Origin: ECT2AJA-110-A sp035399845
Lineage (GTDB): Bacteria; Planctomycetota; Phycisphaerae; UBA1845; UTPLA1
Assembly (NCBI GenBank): GCA_035399845.1
Contig: DAOPJV010000013.1
Coordinates: 60,794-124,793 of the forward strand
Direction: 5' to 3'
Length of the DNA: 64,000 bases
The notes under the pieces were generated by a model. The model saw only the letters and a list, made by a program, of their open reading frames with translations. It ran no database searches and was not told the DNA's origin. A program made the translations under genes and the position numbers. Positions 52,701 through 60,767 of the stretch are shown piece after piece. How positions within the stretch are numbered: the first letter of the stretch is position 1; every line of letters starts with the position of its first letter.

Positions 52701-54320
52701 ATGAGCGCCGACTCGACGACAACCGAATCGCCGATTCTCAAGCCGAGCTGGCGCATTCCGCCGAGTCTCCCGATTCTTGTCGCCATTGTCCTCGGCGTGC
52801 TGATCCGCGTCGCATGGCTGAACGCCAAGCCCCTGTGGGAGGACGAGGCCTGGACCTTCGTGACGGCGATCAGCGATCGACCGCTCGTGGACATCGCCGG
52901 CGCCGATCCGCATCCGATGTCGTTCTACTTCGTCATCCGACAGCTGCCGAGGTGGTTCCTCTCCTCCGACTGGGCCTTCCGACTGCCGCACGCCATCGCG
53001 TCCTGCGCCGCGCTCCTGCTGATTCCTTTCGTCTTTCGCCGACTGCTCTCGCCTGATCGTGGCATGGGCGTCCCAGCCCGCGATCCAAGGGTGGACGATC
53101 GCTCGTTCGCCCGCACGCAACCTGAAACACTGGACAATTCGTCGATCGACCGGCTCGTCGCCTGGTGCACGCTCGTTTTCTCGCTGCTGCCGTTGAACGT
53201 CCGCTACGCCCAGGACGCCCGCGCCTACGCCTTCTGCCAGCTCGCCGGCGTGATCGTTCTCCTGCTGTATCTGAAATGCCGGCAGAACAGGTCGTGGGCG
53301 TCGATCGGCGGTCTGGTGATCGCCACATCGATCAGCATGCACATCGACGGCTTCGGCTGGATCACGCCCACGATCTGTGGTCTCCATGGGTTGCTCAGCG
53401 TCCGAACCAGCGACGCCCGGCGCGCCATCGCGGCGCTGGTGGCAGGTGGGCTGTCGGCCATTCCCTACGTGTACTTCCGAATGACGCACATGATGGCGGC
53501 CGGTGAGATGCACACCGTCGGCTCGGGTCGGCTTGGCAGAGCGTTTGCGGCCCGTTGGCTCGAGCTGTCGCCGATCGGCGTCGCCTTCGATCCCGTTCCC
53601 GCGAAGTACGCGGGCGCCATCTGGTTTGTCGCGGCGGTCGCGGCGCTCGTGTACGTCATCGGCATGACGACGAGCGTCTGGCGCAAGGGCGATCAGCGTC
53701 GATGGCTGGCAATTCTGTTGTTCGTCGTCCCGTTCGCGGGCCTGACGACGCTGTCACTGTACACGGGTGAGATTTACATCTTCAAGAAGTACCTGATCCC
53801 CACGGCGCCCGCCGTGGTCCTGCTCTTCACGCTCGGCCTACTCCGCGTCACACGCGGCTCGTTCCTCTGCGCGATGCTGGTGCTCTGTGTGGTTCCCCTC
53901 GGTGTTTCCGCCGTGAGCAATGTTCGCGCCGGCGATCGCGCCGACTGGCGATCGCTCTATGACGGCATTCGCCCTCGAATTCAGGCGAACGACGCCTTCG
54001 CGCAGGAGCGGCATCTGAACTATCCCGGTTACTCGTTTGGTCCCCTTTGCGCCTACGCCTGGCGCGACAGGATTCGACTCGACGACGCGCAACTGCATGA
54101 GTACACCGACGCCGCGGATTCGGCGGCGTCGATCCGCGCGTTCATGGACACGCGCGGCGGCGACCGCATCTGGACGATCACAACGAACTGGATGGCCCGG
54201 GATCGCATGGCCGACCTGAGCGCGATGGCGGATCGACTCACTGAGGTTCGCGCTCGAGGCTGCCGCGCAACGCTGTGGCGCCTGCGATCGTCGGCACGCG
54301 CCTCGTCCGGCGAACGTTGA
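52701..54320 (+). CDS. GT39/ArnT-like membrane glycosyltransferase (second copy)
   Basis: 539 residues. The catalytic loop reads KPLWEDEAWTFVTAISD near 35-51 with the D-E pair typical of GT39/GT83. A central loop near 120-150 is polar and long. Ten or more hydrophobic segments are followed by a soluble C-terminal part with RLDDAQLHEYTDAADS. Only distantly similar to the preceding gene, so it is a second specificity rather than a fresh duplicate. ATG at 52701, 7 bp after the first copy; the frame is open upstream inside that gene. Last gene of the cassette, 30 bp from the converging C69 gene. Confidence 0.88.
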   Translation: MSADSTTTESPILKPSWRIPPSLPILVAIVLGVLIRVAWLNAKPLWEDEAWTFVTAISDRPLVDIAGADPHPMSFYFVIRQLPRWFLSSDWAFRLPHAIASCAALLLIPFVFRRLLSPDRGMGVPARDPRVDDRSFARTQPETLDNSSIDRLVAWCTLVFSLLPLNVRYAQDARAYAFCQLAGVIVLLLYLKCRQNRSWASIGGLVIATSISMHIDGFGWITPTICGLHGLLSVRTSDARRAIAALVAGGLSAIPYVYFRMTHMMAAGEMHTVGSGRLGRAFAARWLELSPIGVAFDPVPAKYAGAIWFVAAVAALVYVIGMTTSVWRKGDQRRWLAILLFVVPFAGLTTLSLYTGEIYIFKKYLIPTAPAVVLLFTLGLLRVTRGSFLCAMLVLCVVPLGVSAVSNVRAGDRADWRSLYDGIRPRIQANDAFAQERHLNYPGYSFGPLCAYAWRDRIRLDDAQLHEYTDAADSAASIRAFMDTRGGDRIWTITTNWMARDRMADLSAMADRLTEVRARGCRATLWRLRSSARASSGER

Positions 54321-54350
54321 AGTCCTTGTCGAATCGATGAACCGCCCCGC

Positions 54351-56183
54351 TCAGTGCGTGTCGAAGATGGCGTCGGCGCTGGTCACGTGGGCGGCGCGGA
54401 TCAGCCACGCCTCCAGCCTGGCCGTGTCCTGGCACGCCTTGATCTGGCTGAGCGTGGCGCCCTCGACGTTGAGTTTGCGCGCCTCGAGCAGCAGAAGAAT
54501 GCTGGAGGCGAGCTGCTTCGCCTTCTCCGGATCGCTGCTCGTCGCGAGCTGATGCGAGTCCGCCGGCGTCTCTTCCGGCATGACGAGGCGCTCGCCCGTG
54601 GCCTGCGCGACCATGCGGTACCACGATTCCGGATAGCCCGGATGTGTCACTTCGCCGTGTTCGTCCTTCATGTTGCCGTCGAGATACTTCCAGACAAGAT
54701 GCTCGCCGAGCTTGCGCCAGCGGCGGACGGCGTTCTCCCCCTGCGCCGTCGAGTAGTTGGTCAGGTATTCGATCGCGAGCGCGGGCGACTCCTTCATCAG
54801 CTTCTGAGCCGCGGCGTCGATCCGGGGGAGATCGGCGGCGTACTGGCCTTCCAGTTCGCGCTGGACAATCTGGACGTCCTTGACCATCTCGCTGTAACGC
54901 ATGTACGTGTAGTTCGATACGAAGTTGAACGTCCAGAAGGCGGAGTCCCAGTTGAATTCCCTGAAGTTGCCCGTCCCGACGGCAAAGGACTTCGGGACGT
55001 CTGTAATACCGCAGTACATGGGGACGTAGACCGTCGTGTACGTGTCGTCGACACCGAACCAGAGGACGCCGCCGATCGGGTCCGGCAGCCATGAGCGCAT
55101 CTGGGCGACGAACGAAAAGCCCGTCTGCTGCGTCGACGTTGCGCGCTCGTTGAGGTATTCCCTGCCATCCAGCTTCCACGTCAGAGGTCGCCAGCGATAA
55201 GGCAACTGGTAGGGACCCGCGCCGATGTCCTTCGTCATGTCGAGGTCCGTGCCCTCGAAATGATCGCGCATCAGCTCCATGACATCCCGCGCGCTGAGCT
55301 TGCGATCGGGCTTGATCCAGAGGGGAACGGGCTCGGCCTTCATATCGCCCTTGGCGCGATCGGCCGGGAGGTTGAGCGACGGCGCCGCGCGATGGAACAT
55401 GCACCAGACACGCGACTCGCAGAAGCGCAGGGCGCCGAAGTCGTCGGGACCGTAGGCGTCGGCAAAGCTGAAGTCGGCATCGGCGCCATCGAAGTAGCCC
55501 TTGCTGCGCGCGAACGCGATGACGTCCTTCGCGTAGAGCGTATCGGGATCGTTCAGCGGGAACTGTCGAATCCGCGGGCTGTTGGCGTGGCCCGAGATGT
55601 ACCCATCGGGAATCTTCCGCGCGACCCAGACGGCGCCCTTCTCGTCGGGGCCCTTGCTGATGATCTCGAGAATCCAGGCCTCGTTGGGATCGGCGATCGA
55701 CATGCTCTCGCCGGAGCTGTAGTAGCCGTACTTCTCGACCAGGTCCGTGATGACCTGGATCAACTCGCGCGCCGTCTTCGCGCGCTGCAGACCGATGTAC
55801 ATCAGGCTGCCGTAATCCATGATCGCCTTGGGATCCTGAAGTTCGTGGCGACCACCCCAGGTGGTTTCGCCGATCGAGACCTGATGCTCATTGATGTTGC
55901 CGACGACGTTGTAGGTCACGGGAACCTGCGGAATGTCGCCGAGGTACTTGCCCGTATCCCACTCGTGGACGCGCAGCATCTCGCCGGGCAGATGCTGTCG
56001 GGCGGGCGTGTGATAGAGCTCGCCGTAAAGCACGTGCGAGTCGGCGGCGTAGGTAATCATCGTCGAACCATCGACGCTGGCGCCCTTCGTGATAATGAAG
56101 TTCGTGCAGGCTGAAGCCACACCGGCGGCGACGAACAGGCTGACGATGGCGATACAGACAGAAATCGGATTGGAGCGCCTCAC
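54351..56183 (-). CDS. Secreted C69-family dipeptidase (Ntn hydrolase)
   Basis: 610 residues. Signal peptide 1-25 (VASA) is cut directly before Cys26 in CTNFIITKGASVDGSTM, which would set the cysteine as the N-terminal nucleophile of the Ntn-hydrolase fold, as in peptidase family C69. Other family features: VNINEHQ-type NVVGNINEHQVSIGETTWGG near 90-109 and MSIADPNEAWILEI near 158-171. The last 120 residues are helical. It should act in the periplasm or outside on dipeptides. ATG at 56183 with GGAGG upstream. It converges with the glycosyltransferase gene. Confidence 0.92.
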   Translation of the reverse strand: MRRSNPISVCIAIVSLFVAAGVASACTNFIITKGASVDGSTMITYAADSHVLYGELYHTPARQHLPGEMLRVHEWDTGKYLGDIPQVPVTYNVVGNINEHQVSIGETTWGGRHELQDPKAIMDYGSLMYIGLQRAKTARELIQVITDLVEKYGYYSSGESMSIADPNEAWILEIISKGPDEKGAVWVARKIPDGYISGHANSPRIRQFPLNDPDTLYAKDVIAFARSKGYFDGADADFSFADAYGPDDFGALRFCESRVWCMFHRAAPSLNLPADRAKGDMKAEPVPLWIKPDRKLSARDVMELMRDHFEGTDLDMTKDIGAGPYQLPYRWRPLTWKLDGREYLNERATSTQQTGFSFVAQMRSWLPDPIGGVLWFGVDDTYTTVYVPMYCGITDVPKSFAVGTGNFREFNWDSAFWTFNFVSNYTYMRYSEMVKDVQIVQRELEGQYAADLPRIDAAAQKLMKESPALAIEYLTNYSTAQGENAVRRWRKLGEHLVWKYLDGNMKDEHGEVTHPGYPESWYRMVAQATGERLVMPEETPADSHQLATSSDPEKAKQLASSILLLLEARKLNVEGATLSQIKACQDTARLEAWLIRAAHVTSADAIFDTH

Positions 56184-56518
56184 GGGCCGCCCTCCTTTCA
56201 GGGGTTGCGATTGCGTTCGATGTCATCCTGCGAGGCGCGACGCGGGGAATGTTCGACATGACCGTCGATCCCTTCGCCACGAGAATCATCGACGCAGAGT
56301 CGATCGATTCCGCCGGCGCCTCGGCGCGGTTGAAGACTGACAATTTACCATGAAACGCGAGCCCAAGTCGAGCCGGTGGACCATTCGGCGACTTGCGCCA
56401 CGCCTCGCGGTCTGCAGAGGCGGCGTTCGCAGCGAACTCCCCGGACAGCCCGGCGTTGGGCGTCTTTCTTCGGGGACGATCAGTGTGTCGAATCTCGGAG
56501 CGTTCCGGGGGCGAGGGA
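56184..56518. other. Intergenic region upstream of the C69 gene
   Basis: 335 bp between two minus-strand genes. Short frames exist on the plus strand, but they have no binding site and no protein-like features. The region must hold the C69 promoter, which I cannot place. No repeats seen. Confidence 0.5.
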
Positions 56519-57115
56519 TCAGGGCGCCCTGGTGGGTCGCTTCGCATCCGATGCGCTGACGCGCTGGTTCACAGGCGCTTCATCAGGGATTGCGATCACA
56601 TCCCATCCACACCAGTTCAGGGACCAACCGGCCTGATGAAGGTAGCGCCTGATCGCCTTCCCCCTGAATGACGGATACTCAATGGAGATCTGCGCGGGGC
56701 CAATGTTCATCTTCAGGGCCGTCGTGTAGGACGGATGCGTAATGACGTCGATCTCGCTGCGCTTAATGACAATGACGGGCAGGTTCGCGATACCGTTTCC
56801 CTTGTGACGAAGCGGCCACTCCGGATGTTGCAGGATTGTCGGCGGCAGTGCGCCCGTCTTCATGAATCGGAGCGTATGGGCGTAGTCAGGCGTTGCCGGG
56901 GCGGTCGAGTTCATCATGGCGCGTCCGATCTGTCGACCGATGAATCCACCCATGAGACCGCCGACGATGGCGCCCATCAATGCCCGTTTCTCTTCGTTGT
57001 AGATCGAATTCACGAACAGGAAGAGCGCTTTCTTCGACGCAACGCAGAGACCGCTGTATCGGCGCTGACTGATATAGTAGGTTCGGCCCAGTTTCAAAAA
57101 CGCCGGCGCCATCAT
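56519..57115 (-). CDS. Small membrane-associated protein of unknown function
   Basis: 198 residues. A glycine-zipper helix lies near 47-65 (MGAIVGGLMGGFIGRQIG), preceded by a cysteine-containing basic stretch (YYISQRRYSGLCVASKKALF). The C-terminal half has a strand-rich domain (LPVIVIKRSEIDVITHPS, ISIEYPSFRGKAIRRYLHQA) and no known motif. The ATG at 57115 has a very strong GGAGGGAGG upstream. The open frame continues far upstream through the divergent NHL gene, but only as its shadow. Monocistronic as far as visible. Confidence 0.7.
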   Translation of the reverse strand: MMAPAFLKLGRTYYISQRRYSGLCVASKKALFLFVNSIYNEEKRALMGAIVGGLMGGFIGRQIGRAMMNSTAPATPDYAHTLRFMKTGALPPTILQHPEWPLRHKGNGIANLPVIVIKRSEIDVITHPSYTTALKMNIGPAQISIEYPSFRGKAIRRYLHQAGWSLNWCGWDVIAIPDEAPVNQRVSASDAKRPTRAP

Positions 57116-57463
57116 CGCATCCCTCCCTCCAACTTCCGTCACCCATCGTACCAAACGACGCGTAGGTGGCACAAATTCCGGGGCCCTTGCCGGCGATCGC
57201 TCCGGGCCGGAGCCCCCCAACTCGACCCCACCTGGGAACCCACTCCCCAATCCCCACGTCAGTGAGGCGTACAAAAAACCGCCTCCCGGGTTGAATAACG
57301 GGGATCCCACGTTCGGCACGCGCTTTGCCATCCCTTCCATCCTCGCCATGTGGCGGACGGATCGCGCCGAAACCGGCCGATCCTGCGGAGGAAAATGGCC
57401 ATGCCAATACTGACGCCCCATCGTGTGCGGGATCTGAAACGGAACCATGGAGAAACCACTGCG
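57116..57463. other. Divergent promoter region between the glycine-zipper gene and the NHL gene
   Basis: About 350 bp with binding sites for both divergent genes at the two ends. The plus-strand end holds two alternative starts (57401 and 57464) for the NHL gene. No clear promoter hexamers or long repeats are seen. Confidence 0.45.
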
Positions 57464-58897
57464 ATGTCCACGAATCGAACGTTGATCGCCGCGTTTGCGA
57501 CGCTCGGCCTCGTCACGCCTGCGGCGATCGCCGCGCCGGAGAACACGACCGCCGACGCCGTCGTCGGCCAGGCGGACTTCACATCCAACCAGGCGAACCA
57601 GGGGAACGCCAACGGCACGGCCGCGTCGCTGAGCGGCGTCCGCGGACTTATTGTCGATCCGGACTCCGGCCGACTGTTCGTCGCCGATTCGGGTAACAAC
57701 CGCGTGATGAGCTGGCCCGACGCGGCGGCCTTCATGGATGGCGACGACGCCGATCTCGTCTTCGGCCAGGCCGATTTCACCGGGATCGACGCCAATCGCG
57801 GCGGCGCGAACCCCGCCAACAACACGCTCGCCGATCCGCGCAGCGCCGCCGTCGATTCCGCCGGTCGCCTCTTCATCGCGGACTCGGGCAACAAGCGCAT
57901 CCTGCGCTTCGATCCGCCCTTTACCAACGGCATGGCCGCCGTCCAGGTCTTCGGGCAGGCGGGCGATTTCACGACGGCCAACCAGGCGAACAGCATGAAT
58001 GTGGACGCCGACAATGTCGGCAACCCCGACGGCATCGCGATCGACGGGAATGACAACCTGATTCTCGCGGATCGCTTTCTCCATCGTGTCGTGATCTACA
58101 ACGATCCTGTCAATACGGACACGACGGCCGACATCGCCATCGGCCAGGCGGACCTGACTTCGGCCGAGCGCAACCAGAACGATGTGAACCCCGTCCCGGG
58201 ACAGAACACGCTGAACAACCCGATCGGTGTCGGCGTCGACGCCGACGGCAATCTCTATGTCGCCGACGAGGCCAACAATCGAGTGCTGCTGTTCAAGGCG
58301 CCGCTGACGACGAACATGAATGCGACGAATGTCTATGGCCAGCCGAACTTCACGACGGACACGCCCGGGACGAGTGAGACGCTGATGAACGGTCCCGTCT
58401 ATACGGCCGTCGATCCTGTCAGCGGCAATCTCTACGTCGCCGACGCGATCAATCATCGCGTTCTCGAATTCGAAGACCCGCAGACGGACATTCTGGCCGA
58501 TCGCGTCTTCGGTCAGGGCGACGACTTCACGACGGGAACGCTCAACAAGGGCGGTGTCAGCGCCGACAGCCTGAACGATGTGGCGGGCGTCGCCGTGGAT
58601 GCGGACGGCAATCTCTACGCCGGCGATCGATTCAACAACCGCGTCCTCCGCTTCGACATCGCGCCGCCCGATCCGGGCAATGGAAACAGCAACGACAACG
58701 GTAACGCCAACGCCAATGACAACGGCAATACGAATGCGAACGCCAACGACAACGGCGGAGACAACGGCAACGACAATTCCGGCGGCGACAATGAGACGGG
58801 CGCGCCCTGCGGCGACTGCGGCGCGGGGATGACGATGGTCATGCCAATGATGCTCGTGGGCCTGGCGCGACGGCGCCGAAGGTCGCGGCGACGCTGA
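57464..58897 (+). CDS. Secreted NHL-repeat protein with a Cys-type C-terminal sorting tail
   Basis: 477 residues from ATG 57464 (signal peptide STNRTLIAAFATLGLVTPAA); an earlier ATG at 57401 has a better-placed GGAGG and would add 21 residues. Six or so NHL-type propeller blades follow, each with a GxxDFT or GQADF turn and LYVADxxNNRVL (for example GNLYVADEANNRVLLFKAP). After about 410 comes a linker of Asn, Asp and Gly (NDNGNANANDNGN-type), then APCGDCGAGMTMVMPMMLVG and a run of arginines. This tail has the layout of a three-part sorting signal with cysteines instead of PEP. No pathway partner is in the window. Confidence 0.85.
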   Translation: MSTNRTLIAAFATLGLVTPAAIAAPENTTADAVVGQADFTSNQANQGNANGTAASLSGVRGLIVDPDSGRLFVADSGNNRVMSWPDAAAFMDGDDADLVFGQADFTGIDANRGGANPANNTLADPRSAAVDSAGRLFIADSGNKRILRFDPPFTNGMAAVQVFGQAGDFTTANQANSMNVDADNVGNPDGIAIDGNDNLILADRFLHRVVIYNDPVNTDTTADIAIGQADLTSAERNQNDVNPVPGQNTLNNPIGVGVDADGNLYVADEANNRVLLFKAPLTTNMNATNVYGQPNFTTDTPGTSETLMNGPVYTAVDPVSGNLYVADAINHRVLEFEDPQTDILADRVFGQGDDFTTGTLNKGGVSADSLNDVAGVAVDADGNLYAGDRFNNRVLRFDIAPPDPGNGNSNDNGNANANDNGNTNANANDNGGDNGNDNSGGDNETGAPCGDCGAGMTMVMPMMLVGLARRRRRSRRR

Positions 58898-58994
58898 CTG
58901 AAGGCGCCCGAATTCAGGGGCGCCGACAGCGCGATTTCAGACTTCTCCTTTACGGACTTCGGCCCCTGGCCGTTTCGATCCCACAGCGGTTTCG

Positions 58995-59017
58995 AGACGC
59001 CCGGGGCCGCGTCTTTT
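58995..59017 (+). terminator. Terminator candidate after the NHL gene
   Basis: 6-bp arms AGACGC (58995-59000) and GCGTCT (59009-59014) run into TTTT. A second stem, GGCGCCC/GGGCGCC, lies right after the stop at 58903-58923 without a T run. The rest of the 287-bp spacer up to 59184 has no gene. Confidence 0.55.
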
Positions 59018-59184
59018 AGGCGGATAAAGGACGAAACGCCATCATCGCCTCGATTCGATACGCCAACGCGGGTGTCGCAGCGCCGATTCTCGCCGGCCGC
59101 ACTAACGTCGCGTCGCGCGCCGGGTCCAAACCCTGCGAACCAGCGAGCATTCGATCAGGCCCCTCAGTGAAATCGGAGAGATTC

Positions 59185-59649
59185 ATGCGCAACAACAATC
59201 ACTCCGGCGCCGCGTGTGTGATAGTCCTCGTCGCGCTTTGCAGCGCCTGGACGCTTGCGCCGGCGGACGCGGATGGCCCCCGACAGTCGCCCGCCGACTC
59301 GACGACGGCCCTTAAGGCAATCGAACGACGACTGGATGAGGTGGAGAAACGCGTGGGCCCCAGTCGTGAACCGCTCTCATCGCGCCTGGACACGCTCGAC
59401 AAGGCGCTGCGCGATCTGACGAAGGCCGTCGGCGGCGCCGGCTGGTCCAGTCTCGACAGCAACATACGCGAGGCGCAGAAGGCCATCACGGCGATGACGG
59501 ATTTTCGACGCCAGAGCGAACACGATCTGCGGGAACTCCAGCGCGACGTTCAGCAGCTCCGACAGTTGCGCGACGAGATCGGCCAGCTGCGCCGAACGAT
59601 CGATAAGATGAATCGCCGGCTGGAGCAACTGGAGTCGCGCTCGCGTTAG
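59185..59649 (+). CDS. Exported coiled-coil protein
   Basis: 154 residues. Signal peptide about 1-29 (AACVIVLVALCSAWTLAPADA), then nearly continuous heptad-like helix: AIERRLDEVEKRVG, SRLDTLDKALRDLTKAVG, DLRELQRDVQQLRQLRDEIG, IDKMNRRLEQLESRSR. Function unknown; a periplasmic coiled coil of this size could be a structural or adaptor protein. ATG at 59185 has CGGAGAG at good distance; an in-frame GTG at 59167 overlaps that site and is less likely. Confidence 0.75.
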   Translation: MRNNNHSGAACVIVLVALCSAWTLAPADADGPRQSPADSTTALKAIERRLDEVEKRVGPSREPLSSRLDTLDKALRDLTKAVGGAGWSSLDSNIREAQKAITAMTDFRRQSEHDLRELQRDVQQLRQLRDEIGQLRRTIDKMNRRLEQLESRSR

Positions 59650-59744
59650 CCGTTCGATTTCGATGCGCCCAATGCGCAGGCCCCTCGCGCCACCTCCCCT
59701 TGAGCGCGGCAAAGCCCATCCAGACGCTGACGCGGCAAATAAAA

Positions 59745-59774
59745 GACCCATCCGATCTGTCGATCGAATGGGCC
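59745..59774 (-). terminator. Rho-independent terminator of the CHRD gene
   Basis: 13-bp arms (59762-59774 and 59745-59757) with G-U pairs, read on the minus strand and followed by TTTTATTT. It lies 33 bp past the stop of the CHRD gene. Confidence 0.85.
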
Positions 59775-59807
59775 TCCCGCAATCCTTTGCATGCTTCTTT
59801 CCCCGCT

Positions 59808-60326
59808 TCAGCGGGCCTGGCGTCGGCGCCGCAGCGTGACGACGCCGCCGATCGCCAGCAGCGCCAGAGACGTCGGTTCCGGAATGAGAACGGGATCGGT
59901 CAGCTGACCGCGAATCTCGCCACCGGCCTTGAACGATGAGTGAATGTTGATGTACGTCAGACCGTTGAGCGTGTCGGCGATTCGCGCCGCCGGAATGATC
60001 CCCGCCCCGGAGATGGTTCCCGACGTCGCGCCCGGCGTGAAGGAGAGCCCAAAGACCACGCCCGCCGAGGTCCCGAAGGGCGCGTAGCCATGCAGGTGCG
60101 AATTCGTCGTCGTCCCGATGAGGTCCTGGAAGGTTCCCGAGATCGACATCTGCCCCGTCACGTCATCGAAGATCGCCGTTGCGGCGCCGAAGCCGGGCGT
60201 CGCAACAGGCGGTACCTCCTGCAATCCATCCAGCGTCACGTTGAACTGATACATGTCGGCGCGCGTTGTCCCGGTAAGGACAAGAAGGGCGCACATTACC
60301 GTCAGACATTTCAATCTCTGCATCAT
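59808..60326 (-). CDS. Secreted CHRD-domain protein with PEP-CTERM tail
   Basis: 172 residues. Signal peptide 1-23 (LTGTTRA), CHRD domain about 24-143 (MYQFNVTLDGLQEVPPVATP, THSH-like NSHLHGYAPFG, NIHSSFKAGGEIRGQL) and a PEP-CTERM end: IPEPTSLALLAIGG plus RRRR. The H-x-H pair and EIRGQ are hallmarks of CHRD proteins. Surface location through exosortase is expected; function unknown. ATG at 60326 or 60323. Single gene with its own terminator. Confidence 0.92.
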   Translation of the reverse strand: MMQRLKCLTVMCALLVLTGTTRADMYQFNVTLDGLQEVPPVATPGFGAATAIFDDVTGQMSISGTFQDLIGTTTNSHLHGYAPFGTSAGVVFGLSFTPGATSGTISGAGIIPAARIADTLNGLTYINIHSSFKAGGEIRGQLTDPVLIPEPTSLALLAIGGVVTLRRRRQAR

Positions 60327-60767
60327 TCACATCTCCGTCATCTGCCAGGCCGTCGGCGCCCGAAATGGACGCCGGCGGCGGCACGCCAGTAGACGAATCG
60401 CGCTCAGTCGGCACGATCGTTATCCCCTTGAGGCCGCGCGGCCTGTTCAAACCTGTCATCACGCCCGAGATGAGGCGATAGCATCACCCGCGATGCGTCG
60501 AAAATCGAGTGAAAAATCCGCGCGCCGCCGACGCCTCGTCATCGGCGGCAGGAAACCCCATCGCGACGATGTGATGAATATCACGCGACACATTGGCGCT
60601 GTGCATCCGGACGCATGGCCGCGACGCCTCACATCCCGAAGGAGGCGCTGCGCCCGAGCCCGACGCCCCGCCGAAGCGCCGTATGGTATTCTCGGACACG
60701 ACATGTCGCTTCGTGATTTCCGTCGCGCGACTGAATCCCGAATCGCCCCCGCGACGAACCCAAATGT
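60327..60767. other. Intergenic region between the CHRD and SDR genes
   Basis: About 440 bp with divergent genes at both sides. Frames on both strands are open only because of the GC content, and they have no recognisable features. CGAAGGAGGCGCTGCG near 60645 looks like a binding site but no good frame follows. Nothing else seen. Confidence 0.45.

Noticed and set aside
56519..58456. A 645-codon minus-strand protein covering the NHL gene
   Set aside because: Only the last 198 residues have their own strong ribosome binding site and protein character; the rest is antisense to the NHL repeats.
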